Of a stretch of DNA of 15,780 nucleotides, positions 1 through 6,501 are shown piece by piece. A program made the position numbers and the translations under genes. The notes below the pieces were generated by a model. That model was given only the letters and a program-made list of their open reading frames with translations, searched no databases and was not told where the DNA came from. Positions within the stretch are counted from its first letter, which is position 1; each line of letters opens with the position of its first letter. Source of the stretch: JBBSHJ01 sp038253135 (GTDB lineage: Bacteria; Actinomycetota; Actinomycetes; Mycobacteriales; QHCD01); the NCBI GenBank assembly GCA_038253135.1, contig JBBSHJ010000076.1, positions 1 through 15,780 of the forward strand, read 5' to 3'.

Positions 1-2
1 TC

Positions 3-758
3 GGTGCCGGCACGGCGAGGGCACTGGCGGCCAACGGCGTCGCCGTGCTGAGCACCTACCTGCGGCCGGCCGATCCGCCCGACCCGGCTCAGCGCGAGGA
101 ATACCGCACCAACCGCGCCGCCACCGCCGACCGTGTGGTTGGGGACATCGTGGCGGCCGGCGGGCGCGCGCTCGCGATGGAGGCCGATCTGAGCGATCCG
201 GCCACATCCGCCGCCCTCTTCGACCGGGCCGAGGCGGATCTCGGCCCGGTCGACATCCTGGTCAACAATGCCAGCGGCTGGGTGCAGGACACCTTCACGC
301 CGGTCACCACCGATCGGTACGGCCGGACCATGCGGGGGGTGAGCTACGAGACGTGGAGCCGGCAGTTCGCCGTCGACGCGATGGCGCCGGCCCTGCTCAT
401 CGCCGAGTTCGCCCGCCGGCACGTCGCGCGTGGCGCGACCTGGGGCCGTCTGATCGGCCTCACCTCGGGCGGACCGGCCGGATTTCCGACCGAGGTCTCC
501 TATGGTGCGGCCAAGGCGGCCCAGGAGAACTACGTGATGTCGGCGGCGCAGGAGCTCGCGCCCTACGGGATCACCGCCAACATCGTCTATCCACCGGTCA
601 CCGACACCGGCTGGGTCAACGACGAGGTGCGGCGAGCCGTGGCAGAGGGCGCGACGCACACCCACATTGCTACCGGGGAGGAGGTCGGCCGGGTCATCGC
701 CTACCTGGCGAGCGAGGCTGCGGACCTCATCAGCGGCAGCGTCGTGCGGATGCGCTGA
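3..758 (+). CDS. Short-chain dehydrogenase/reductase (SDR), 5' end outside window
   Basis: A classical SDR oxidoreductase using NAD(P)H; the substrate cannot be told. The reading frame is open from base 3, where it reads GAGTARALAANG, the end of the glycine-rich dinucleotide-binding loop, so the gene starts upstream of the window. A GTG at 45 is internal and would remove that loop. Numbering from that GTG, the family hallmarks are NNAS at residues 74-77, the catalytic Ser at about 141 (LTSGG), and Tyr153/Lys157 in SYGAAK. The chain ends in a typical SDR tail (GSVVRMR) at a TGA. No terminator is obvious in the 150 bp before the next gene. The family is certain; a specific role is not supported. 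Confidence 0.9.
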   Translation, partial: GAGTARALAANGVAVLSTYLRPADPPDPAQREEYRTNRAATADRVVGDIVAAGGRALAMEADLSDPATSAALFDRAEADLGPVDILVNNASGWVQDTFTPVTTDRYGRTMRGVSYETWSRQFAVDAMAPALLIAEFARRHVARGATWGRLIGLTSGGPAGFPTEVSYGAAKAAQENYVMSAAQELAPYGITANIVYPPVTDTGWVNDEVRRAVAEGATHTHIATGEEVGRVIAYLASEAADLISGSVVRMR

Positions 759-873
759 TCGGACTGCCGCCCGGGCGGGGTGGCAGCCCGTCCCGGACGC
801 GCCGTCGGGTACGACGCGTCCGGCGGCGGTCACGGCGTACCACCGCCGCGCGACGGATCACGTGCGCGGACGA

Positions 874-903
874 TAGCCTCGCCCCGAGCCGTCGAGCAGG
901 AGG
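874..903 (+). promoter_or_regulatory. mscR -10 box (TAGCCT) and strong Shine-Dalgarno
   Basis: TAGCCT at 874-879 fits the actinobacterial TANNNT -10 consensus and would place the transcript start near 886. AGGAGG at 898-903 lies 5 nt before GTG 909. This decides the start of mscR over an in-frame upstream extension to 780. No convincing -35 is visible. Confidence 0.55.
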
Positions 904-908
904 TCCGC

Positions 909-2006
909 GTGAGCCATCAATCCGTGCGTGGCGTGATCGCCCGGTCCAAGGGCGCACCGGTTGAGATTGAGACCATCGTCGTCCCCGACCCCGGGCCGGG
1001 CGAGGCGGTCGTGGCGATCCAGGCCTGCGGCGTCTGCCACACGGACCTGCACTATCGCGAGGGCGGCATCAATGACGAGTTCCCGTTCCTCCTCGGGCAC
1101 GAGGCGGCCGGCACGGTCGAGGCGGTCGGCGTGGACGTCACGGAGGTGCGGCCGGACGATTTCGTCATCCTGAACTGGCGCGCGGTGTGCGGGCAGTGCC
1201 GGGCGTGCAAGCGCGGCCGGCCGTGGTACTGCTTCGACACCGCCAACGCGACCCACTCGATGACCCTGACCGACGGTACGACGCTCAGTCCGGCGCTGGG
1301 GATCGGCGCGTTTGTCGAGAAGACCCTTGTCGCGGCCGGGCAGTGCACCAAGGTGGACTCTTCGGTCCCGGCCACGGTCGCCGGACTGCTCGGCTGCGGG
1401 GTGATGGCGGGCCTCGGCGCGGCGCTCAACACCGGGCAGGTCGGTCGCGGCGACTCGGTCGCGGTGATCGGTTGTGGAGGCGTCGGGGACGCGGCGATCG
1501 CCGGCTCGCGACTCGGCGGAGCTGGCCGGATCATCGCGTTGGACGTCGATGACCGCAAGCTGCGATGGGCCGAGGACCTTGGTGCCACGCACACGATCAA
1601 TACGGCCGAGCTGGACAAGGACGGCGTCGTCGCGGCGGTGCAGGAACTGACCGGCGGGAATGGAGCCGACATCGTGATCGACGCGGTCGGCCGACCAGAA
1701 ACCTACGAGCAGGCCTTCTATTCGCGTGATCTCGCGGGCACGGTGGTGCTCGTCGGCGTACCGACACCGGAAATGAGACTGGAGCTCCCGTTGCTCGACG
1801 TCTTCGGCCGTGGCGGGGCATTGAAATCGTCGTGGTACGGCGATTGCCTGCCCGAGCGGGATTTCCCGATGCTGATCGATCTCTTCCGCCAAGGTCGGCT
1901 GCCGCTGGACAAATTCGTTTCCGAGGAGATCGGCATCGACGGCGTCGAGGCCGCGTTCGAGAAGATGCACCACGGCGACGTGCTGCGTTCGGTGGTTGTC
2001 CTGTGA
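909..2006 (+). CDS. mscR: S-(hydroxymethyl)mycothiol dehydrogenase (mycothiol-dependent formaldehyde dehydrogenase)
   Basis: A cytoplasmic zinc- and NAD-dependent class III-type alcohol dehydrogenase. It oxidises the formaldehyde-mycothiol adduct to S-formylmycothiol, and the family can also reduce S-nitrosomycothiol. The predicted product is 365 aa, the usual length. In order it shows GVCHTD with catalytic-zinc Cys43, GHE with His64, a structural-zinc set at Cys94, Cys97, Cys100 and Cys108, and the Rossmann loop GCGGVG at about 188-193 followed by Asp212 (NAD preference). GTG 909 is chosen because a perfect AGGAGG lies 5 nt upstream. The next gene is an MBL-fold hydrolase 58 bp downstream; the same pair occurs as Rv2259-Rv2260 in M. 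tuberculosis, which strongly supports the assignment. It also implies that the organism makes mycothiol. Confidence 0.93.
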   Translation: MSHQSVRGVIARSKGAPVEIETIVVPDPGPGEAVVAIQACGVCHTDLHYREGGINDEFPFLLGHEAAGTVEAVGVDVTEVRPDDFVILNWRAVCGQCRACKRGRPWYCFDTANATHSMTLTDGTTLSPALGIGAFVEKTLVAAGQCTKVDSSVPATVAGLLGCGVMAGLGAALNTGQVGRGDSVAVIGCGGVGDAAIAGSRLGGAGRIIALDVDDRKLRWAEDLGATHTINTAELDKDGVVAAVQELTGGNGADIVIDAVGRPETYEQAFYSRDLAGTVVLVGVPTPEMRLELPLLDVFGRGGALKSSWYGDCLPERDFPMLIDLFRQGRLPLDKFVSEEIGIDGVEAAFEKMHHGDVLRSVVVL

Positions 2007-2064
2007 GGCCGCCTCGACTGATGAGGTCGCGCAGTGACGTCGCACGGACCGAGCAGGTTGCGCA

Positions 2065-2694
2065 ATGAATGTCCGCGTGGACAAGGTCGTGACGTCCGGG
2101 GTCTTCAGCCTCGACGGTCAGGATTTCGAGGTCGAGAACAACGTCTGGCTGGTCGGCGACGACAGCGACGTTGTGGTCGTCGACGCGGCGCACGATGCGG
2201 GTCCCATTCTCGACGAGGTCGGTGACCGGCGGGTGCGCACCATCGTCTGCACCCACGGGCACAACGACCACATCAATGCCGTCGCCGACCTGGCCGACGC
2301 GACGCGAGCGCCGGTCGCGCTGCATCCGGCCGACCGGATGTTGTGGGATGTGGTCCTTCCTGATCGCGCCCCCGACATCGACCTCTCCGATGGCACCCAG
2401 ATCGCCGTGGCGGGGGTCGGGCTGCAGGTGATGCACACGCCCGGCCACTCGCCCGGAGCGATCTGCCTGTACACGCCCGAGCTACGCTGCGTCTTTGCCG
2501 GCGACACGCTCTTTGCCGGCGGCCCGGGAGCGACCGGGCGGTCCTATTCCGATTTCGGCACGATCGTCGAGTCGATCCGGGACCGGCTGTTCACGCTGCC
2601 CTCCGCCACCGTCGTACACACCGGGCATGGAGAGGACACGACGATCGGTGCCGAGACCTCGCATCTGAAGGAATGGATCGCCCGCGGCCACTGA
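2065..2694 (+). CDS. MBL-fold metallo-hydrolase, partner of mscR
   Basis: A 209-residue metallo-beta-lactamase-fold hydrolase of the glyoxalase II-like group. Binuclear-metal ligands are visible: HGHNDH (His64, His66, Asp68, His69), His128 in TPGHSPG, Asp147 in FAGDTLFAGG and His188 in HTGHGEDT. It follows mscR on the same strand with a 58-bp gap and is probably co-transcribed. By position it is inferred to act on the mscR product (S-formylmycothiol hydrolysis) or on a related mycothiol thioester; that activity is not shown by the sequence. ATG 2065 is the natural start, with only a weak purine-rich GAGCAGG upstream. Confidence 0.88.
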   Translation: MNVRVDKVVTSGVFSLDGQDFEVENNVWLVGDDSDVVVVDAAHDAGPILDEVGDRRVRTIVCTHGHNDHINAVADLADATRAPVALHPADRMLWDVVLPDRAPDIDLSDGTQIAVAGVGLQVMHTPGHSPGAICLYTPELRCVFAGDTLFAGGPGATGRSYSDFGTIVESIRDRLFTLPSATVVHTGHGEDTTIGAETSHLKEWIARGH

Positions 2695-2783
2695 TCCCCG
2701 ATCCCGGACCCGACTCCGATCCTCTGCTCCACCCGACCCCCGACCCGAGCCCGGACCTCCATCCCGCTTTCGTACCGCGTGTC
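2695..2783 (+). other. C-rich, G-poor tract after the mscR operon
   Basis: The first 80 or so bases after the MBL-hydrolase stop consist of imperfectly repeated GAYCC/CCCGA words, with C far exceeding G on the coding strand. Unstructured C>G RNA of this kind is what Rho loads on, so the tract could be a Rho-dependent end for the mscR operon. It could equally be degenerate tandem repeat. No ORF of interest is seen. Confidence 0.3.
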
Positions 2784-2840
2784 TTGTCTTCGAATAACCG
2801 GACAAGATCTCGCTCAATTTGTCCGGATATTGGAAGACAA
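2784..2840. repeat. 22-bp inverted repeat; each arm is itself a TTGTC-N12-GACAA dyad
   Basis: Arm 1 (2784-2805) and arm 2 (2819-2840) are reverse complements at 20 of 22 positions, separated by 13 nt. Each arm also begins with TTGTC and ends with GACAA, so the element can be read as two half-palindromic operators with centres 35 bp apart, or as one long RNA hairpin (22-bp stem with two mismatches, 13-nt loop). It is AT-rich relative to its surroundings and lies between the mscR operon and the cimA leader. An operator pair and a U-less terminator hairpin are both plausible. Confidence 0.75.
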
Positions 2841-2844
2841 TGAC

Positions 2845-2886
2845 GGGGAGGGAGCACGGATTGGGGGGTCGGGACCGGCGGCGGGG
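2845..2886 (+). other. G-rich tract, possible G-quadruplex
   Basis: Guanine runs at 2845-2848, 2850-2852, 2863-2868, 2871-2873 and 2883-2886 sit on the plus strand just after the inverted repeat. There are enough runs of three or more G for an intramolecular quadruplex, although two loops are long (about 10 nt). In a high-GC genome such runs arise by chance fairly often. Confidence 0.25.
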
Positions 2887-2958
2887 AGGCTGCGAGCGAG
2901 GAGATGCGGCTGGCGGCCGACCCGTTGCGAGCGGCCCATCCCAGGATGTGGGAGCCCA

Positions 2959-2988
2959 TTTCCAACCCGGAGAGAGTGGTGGCACACT
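2959..2988 (+). promoter_or_regulatory. Candidate cimA leader promoter
   Basis: TTTCCA at 2959-2964 and CACACT at 2983-2988 are separated by 18 bp and would start transcription close to GTG 2995, making the leader peptide leaderless. Both hexamers are weak matches (the -10 keeps only the key A2 and T6), so this is a tentative placement. Confidence 0.25.
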
Positions 2989-2994
2989 TACCGC

Positions 2995-3024
2995 GTGCAC
3001 ATGTTCGCCATTATTATCACTTAG
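2995..3024 (+). CDS. cimA leader peptide with three consecutive Ile codons
   Basis: A nine-codon ORF reads Val-His-Met-Phe-Ala-Ile-Ile-Ile-Thr-stop from GTG 2995, or seven codons from ATG 3001. Three isoleucine codons in a row (ATT ATT ATC at 3010-3018) are striking, and ATT is rare in this GC-rich genome, where Ile is almost always ATC. The stop (3022-3024) is followed at once by a hairpin and an intrinsic terminator, and then by cimA, an isoleucine-pathway gene. This is the layout of ribosome-mediated attenuation, known for ilvBNC in Corynebacterium and predicted for ilv/leu genes in other actinobacteria. No good Shine-Dalgarno precedes either start; leaderless translation is the likely solution. 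Confidence 0.65.
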   Translation: MHMFAIIIT

Positions 3025-3052
3025 CGCACTCGCTGACGATTCGCGAGCGCGC
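3024..3052 (+). promoter_or_regulatory. Leader hairpin between the Ile peptide stop and the terminator
   Basis: CTCGC (3029-3033) pairs with GCGAG (3043-3047) around a 9-nt loop. Beyond one A-C mismatch the stem continues with GCGC (3024-3027) pairing with GCGC (3049-3052). The 5' arm starts at the leader stop codon, so a ribosome in or just past the Ile codons would block it. The terminator begins 2 nt after the 3' arm. This is probably the pause or alternative structure of the attenuator. Confidence 0.5.
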
Positions 3053-3053
3053 C

Positions 3054-3082
3054 GACCTCCTGCATCCGCGGGGGGTCTTTTT
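3054..3082 (+). terminator. Intrinsic terminator (attenuator) in front of cimA
   Basis: GACCTCCTGC (3054-3063) can pair with GCGGGGGGTC (3068-3077) over 10 bp including two G-U pairs, closing an ATCC tetraloop, and is followed directly by five T (3078-3082). This is a textbook Rho-independent terminator, unusual in such a GC-rich genome. It lies only 23 nt upstream of the cimA start with no complete ordinary gene in the preceding 360 bp, which argues that it ends a regulated leader transcript. Confidence 0.75.
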
Positions 3083-3105
3083 CGTTGAGAGGGTTGGATC
3101 TCGTC

Positions 3106-4695
3106 ATGAGCGGCACGGATGCGCGGTTCGATGTCTTCGACACCACGTTGCGGGACGGCGCGCAGCGTGAGGGCATCTCCTACTCGGTCACGGACAAGCT
3201 GGCCGTGGCGCGGCTGCTCGACGAGCTGGGCGTCGGTTTCATCGAAGGCGGTTGGCCGGGTGCGATGCCGAAGGACACCGAATTCTTCGCCCGTGCGGCC
3301 GACGGTGAGCTCGAGCTGGAGCACGCGGTGCTGGTGGCGTTCGGGTCGACGCGCAAGGCCGGCGTACCTGTCGCTGAGGACAAGCAGGTCCGCGCGCTCG
3401 TCGACTCGCGCGCGCCGGTGGTCTGCGTGGTGGCCAAATCCGACGTGCGGCACGTGGAAAAGGCGCTGCGTACGACGCCCGAGGAAAACCTCGCCATGGT
3501 CCGCGAAACCGTCGAATACGTCCGGGCCCAGGGCCGCCGGGTATTCGTCGACTGCGAGCACTTCTTCGACGGCTACCGGTTCGATCGCGACTACACGACC
3601 TCGGTGGCGCGGACGGCGTACGACGCCGGCGCCGAGGTCGTGATCATGTGCGACACCAACGGCGGGATGCTGCCGAGCTGGGTCGGCCAGACCATCACCG
3701 AGGTCAGAGCGGCCCTCGGCGAGGACAAGCCGCTCGGCATGCACGCGCAGAACGACACCGGCTGCGCGGTCGCCAACACCATCGCGGCCGTCGAGGCCGG
3801 CGTGCGCCACGTGCAGGGCACGGCCAACGGGTACGGCGAGCGGCCCGGCAACGCCGACATCTTCGCCGTCATCGGAAATCTCACCGTCAAGCTCGGCCAG
3901 CGGGTCCTTCCCGAGGGCTGCCTCGCCGAGATGGTGCGCGTCTCGCACGCCATCGCCGAGATCGCGAACATCGCCCCCGACACCCACCAGGCCTATGTCG
4001 GGGCGTCAGCCTTCGCTCACAAGGCGGGTCTGCACGCGAGCGCGATCAAGGTCAGCCCCGAGCTCTACAACCACATGGAGCCCGAGCTGGTCGGCAACGA
4101 CATGCGCATCCTGGTGACGGAGATGGCCGGACGGGCGAGCATCGAGCTCAAGAGCCGCGAGCTCGGACTTGACCTTTCCGGCCGCCCCGACACCGTCGGC
4201 AAGGTGGTCGAGCGGGTCAAGACGCTGGAGGCCGAGGGCTGGTCCTTCGAGGCCGCCGACGCGTCCTTCGAGCTGCTCGTGCGCGAGGAGCTCGGGGAGG
4301 CGGCGCGACCGTTCACGATCGAGTCCTATCGGGTGATCGTCGACCGCGACGTCTCCGGTGGGGTGAGCAGCGAGGCCACCGTCAAGGTGCAGGCCAAGGG
4401 CGAGCGGATCGTCGCCGTCGGCGAGGCGGTCGGGCCGGTCAACGCGCTGGACCGGGCCCTGCGCCGGGCGCTGGAGGGGCTCTACCCGGAGCTCTCCGGC
4501 ATGACATTGACCGACTACAAGGTCCGCATCCTCGACGGCCGACACGGCTCGGACGCGATCACCCGGGTCCTCGTCGAGAGCGGCAACGGCGAGCGCGAAT
4601 GGACCACGGTCGGCGTACACGAGAACATCATCGAGGCGTCCTGGCTGGCCCTCGAGGACGCCTGGCGGGCGGGCCTGCGCCCGCGCCCGTCCTGA
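3106..4695 (+). CDS. cimA: (R)-citramalate synthase
   Basis: Condenses pyruvate with acetyl-CoA to (R)-citramalate, the first step of the threonine-independent route to 2-oxobutyrate and isoleucine; cytoplasmic. The 529-aa length fits the long CimA/LeuA-like subfamily. An N-terminal HMGL-type TIM barrel starts with FDTTLRDGAQ (about residues 10-19), includes MHAQND and the NGYGERPGNAD segment, and is followed by HKAGLHASAI. A C-terminal LeuA-type allosteric domain ends the protein. ATG 3106 is preferred; a TTG at 3085 lies just after the terminator T-run, and GAGAGGG at 3087-3093 is a distant possible ribosome site. Oddity: the metal-binding H-x-H of the superfamily reads H-A-Q here. The Ile-codon attenuator upstream suggests repression by charged tRNA-Ile. 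LeuCD in the same window would process its product. Confidence 0.92.
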   Translation: MSGTDARFDVFDTTLRDGAQREGISYSVTDKLAVARLLDELGVGFIEGGWPGAMPKDTEFFARAADGELELEHAVLVAFGSTRKAGVPVAEDKQVRALVDSRAPVVCVVAKSDVRHVEKALRTTPEENLAMVRETVEYVRAQGRRVFVDCEHFFDGYRFDRDYTTSVARTAYDAGAEVVIMCDTNGGMLPSWVGQTITEVRAALGEDKPLGMHAQNDTGCAVANTIAAVEAGVRHVQGTANGYGERPGNADIFAVIGNLTVKLGQRVLPEGCLAEMVRVSHAIAEIANIAPDTHQAYVGASAFAHKAGLHASAIKVSPELYNHMEPELVGNDMRILVTEMAGRASIELKSRELGLDLSGRPDTVGKVVERVKTLEAEGWSFEAADASFELLVREELGEAARPFTIESYRVIVDRDVSGGVSSEATVKVQAKGERIVAVGEAVGPVNALDRALRRALEGLYPELSGMTLTDYKVRILDGRHGSDAITRVLVESGNGEREWTTVGVHENIIEASWLALEDAWRAGLRPRPS

Positions 4696-4716
4696 CTCGC
4701 CGACACACCGTGGCTG

Positions 4717-4732
4717 GCCGGACACGTCCGGC
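4717..4732 (+). terminator. Short perfect hairpin 21 bp after cimA
   Basis: GCCGGAC and GTCCGGC form a perfect inverted repeat with a 2-nt centre (in RNA, a 6-bp stem with a CACG tetraloop). There is no T-run, so it is at best a weak or Rho-assisted end for cimA. Confidence 0.35.
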
Positions 4733-4826
4733 AATGCAACCCGTGCCGACCGGTCAACGCCGCCGCGGAATACCTGGTCCTCCTCGATTGCGATATCTGC
4801 TTCACCCAAAGAGGACGATCGCCACG

Positions 4827-5132
4827 CTAAGAGCGCTCGGGCCGGTCGCACGACGACGCCCCGGGCGCGGCTCCGCAGCGGCAGCCGCCGGGTGCCCCGC
4901 ACCCGGGCTCGAGCAGCGGCCAGTCCTTGATCGGCCGCTCGCCGCGAAGGTGGGCGCGTACGGCGGGCATCCGCGCGGCGGCCGCGCCGAGGATCACGCC
5001 GGCGAGCAGGAACGGCAGCGAGAGCAACCGCAGCGCGAGCGGCGTACCGCTGACCCACGGCAGCAGGCCGGCAGCCAGCAGCAACGCCGCGAGGGCGGCC
5101 AGTCCCCACCGTTGCCTGTCCATCGGCCCCAT
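4827..5132 (-). CDS. Small two-helix membrane protein with a Cys-rich tail
   Basis: A 101-aa minus-strand ORF (start ATG at 5132; ATG 5123 gives 98 aa). Its N-terminal half holds two closely spaced hydrophobic segments (about residues 10-28 and 35-52) separated by a short turn. A basic stretch (RMPAVRAHLRGERP) and a tail with four Cys (GCGAPGGCRCG, then SSC) follow. I recognise no family. The longer frame open to 5321 has poor coding character upstream of 5132. It is convergent with cimA. By the positive-inside rule the basic segment after helix 2 suggests both ends are cytoplasmic. The hydrophobic pattern on the minus strand is the main reason to believe it is real. Confidence 0.55.
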   Translation of the reverse strand: MGPMDRQRWGLAALAALLLAAGLLPWVSGTPLALRLLSLPFLLAGVILGAAAARMPAVRAHLRGERPIKDWPLLEPGCGAPGGCRCGAAPGASSCDRPERS

Positions 5133-5262
5133 CGTCGCAGACGTCGCCCATCGCCCAGCGGCGGACCGCGCGCGGCTGATACACGGGCCCGAGGTCGAGC
5201 CTTGACGCTCTGGGCGAAAGCAGGTGCCGCGTGGAGAGGCGGACTCCGTAGTCTGCTCTACC

Positions 5263-5478
5263 GTGGCGAACCCGACCCTCCTGACCGTCGACGACGATCC
5301 CGGCGTGAAGGTGACGGGCACCTGGAGCGGCTGCGGATCTGCCAGGACGGCGTCGAGACCCGGGCGATACGCGGGTCATCGTGTCGCTGCCGCCGCAGCC
5401 GCCGCGCGACACCGGCCTGCCGGTCGACGTGGCTGGACCCGATTCGAAGGCCACCGACCGATAGCCTGCCCGACATGA
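5263..5478 (+). pseudogene. Promoter and N-terminal stub of a response-regulator / thioredoxin-reductase fusion gene
   Basis: GTG 5263 begins VANPTLLTVDDDPGV, which closely matches, from memory, the N-terminus of actinobacterial response regulator fused to FAD-dependent thioredoxin reductase (first beta-strand and acidic pocket DDD). After about 15 residues the frame turns into low-complexity Ala/Arg sequence and stops at 5478, instead of continuing through a receiver domain. A TAGTCT -10 box at 5249-5254 lies 8 nt before GTG, so a leaderless promoter survives. In another frame, 5375-5464 reads SLPPQPPRDTGLPVDVAGPD and a stop, which looks protein-like and may be the tail of the same or another lost gene. 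An internal deletion is inferred. A short unrelated ORF cannot be excluded. Confidence 0.4.
5462..5467 (+). promoter_or_regulatory. -10 box TAGCCT for a leaderless FAH mRNA
   Basis: TAGCCT ends 7 nt before ATG 5475 and no Shine-Dalgarno is present, so transcription probably starts at or next to the ATG. Confidence 0.45.
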
Positions 5479-6263
5479 GAATCGCGCGTTTTGCCCACTC
5501 CGGCGGAATGGCATTCGGCGTCGTTGAGGGCGATCCTGACGCGGGCCTGTCCGGCTTGACCGTCGCCGAGGTCGACCAGCACCCGTTCGCGGGAATCAAC
5601 CTGACGGGCGGGCGGTGGGCGGTCCCGGACGTCCGGTTGCTCGCTCCGATGCTGCCCACCAAGGTGGTCTGCGTCGGCAAGAATTACGCCGACCACGTGG
5701 CCGAGATGGGTGGCGACGAGCCGCCCCCGGCGCCGATCCTCTTCATCAAGCCGTCGACGTCGGTGATCGGTCCTGGCGACTCCATCCGCCGCCCCGTCGA
5801 TGCGCACCGGGTCGATTTCGAGGGTGAGCTAGCGGCGGTGATCGGCACCATAGCCCGCGACGTACCCAGGGAAAGGGCGCTGGATGCCGTCTTCGGCTAC
5901 ACCTGCGGCAACGACGTCACCGCCCGCGACCAGCAGCAGGCCGACGGGCAGTGGACCCGCGGCAAGGGCCACGACTCCTTCTGCCCACTCGGCCCCTGGG
6001 TCGAGACCGAGATCGACCCGTCGGACCTCGCGCTGCGCACCGAGCTCAACGGGGAGGTCCGGCAGGATTCCCATACGTCGCTGATGCTGCACGACGTCGC
6101 GACGCTGATCGCCTATGCCTCGCACGTCATGACGCTGCTGCCCGGGGACGTCGTGCTGACCGGTACGCCGGCCGGTGTCGGTCCGATGACGGCCGGCCAG
6201 TCGGTGTCGGTGACGATCGAGGGCATCGGCACCCTGACCAACCCGGTGATCGATCGACAATGA
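5475..6263 (+). CDS. Fumarylacetoacetate hydrolase (FAH) family protein
   Basis: A 262-aa FAH-fold, divalent-metal-dependent enzyme. Members hydrolyse or isomerise or decarboxylate 2-oxo acids and acylpyruvates; the substrate here is unknown. Visible features are CVGKNYADHVAEMG (about 66-79), the metal ligands in FEGELA (Glu116, Glu118) and GNDVTARD (Asp147), Lys164 in RGKGHDSF, and the C-terminal LLPGDVVLTGTPAGVG. ATG 5475 is chosen because the FAH N-terminus (MRIARF) starts there and a -10 box lies 7 nt upstream. The frame is open much further upstream (to 4599), but that part overlaps cimA and has no FAH similarity. A homologue (Rv2993c) adjoins gltX in M. tuberculosis, so the neighbourhood is partly conserved, with insertions here. 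Confidence 0.9.
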   Translation: MRIARFAHSGGMAFGVVEGDPDAGLSGLTVAEVDQHPFAGINLTGGRWAVPDVRLLAPMLPTKVVCVGKNYADHVAEMGGDEPPPAPILFIKPSTSVIGPGDSIRRPVDAHRVDFEGELAAVIGTIARDVPRERALDAVFGYTCGNDVTARDQQQADGQWTRGKGHDSFCPLGPWVETEIDPSDLALRTELNGEVRQDSHTSLMLHDVATLIAYASHVMTLLPGDVVLTGTPAGVGPMTAGQSVSVTIEGIGTLTNPVIDRQ

Positions 6264-6501
6264 TGCGTGACCCCGCGGAGGGCCTCGATGCCGACGGACA
6301 CTGGCAGTTGTGGTCAATTACGACGATCGAGGGCGCACGGAGAGGCTCTTCCTCCGCCACTATTGCGTGTTTCTCGCTGGCACTGTCCTCCGGTGGGATG
6401 TTCCGCGCATGCGCCCCGACTCGGACTTGATCCGCGGCCGACACCAGCAGACGGCTCCGTTTGTGTTACCCACCGGCCACCCTCATGTCCGCGCCGTCTC
6501 G

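Noticed and set aside
858..2084. 408-codon minus-strand open frame
   Set aside because: Exactly antisense to mscR, which has all its zinc and NAD motifs on the plus strand.
3029..3047. T-box or other riboswitch upstream of cimA
   Set aside because: No specifier loop or T-box consensus and the leader is too short; the Ile peptide plus terminator explains the region better.
2482..3987. 501-codon minus-strand open frame opposite cimA
   Set aside because: Shadow frame of high-GC coding DNA; composition is Arg/Asp/Gly-rich without domain signatures, and it runs through the terminator and inverted repeat.
4599..5474. Long N-terminal extension of the FAH gene in an open frame
   Set aside because: It overlaps the 3' end of cimA, reads as low-complexity Arg/Pro/Gln sequence antisense to the small membrane protein, and the FAH fold with its own -10 box starts at 5475.
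4006..5514. 502-codon minus-strand open frame
   Set aside because: Shadow of the cimA 3' half and adjacent DNA; no recognisable motifs.
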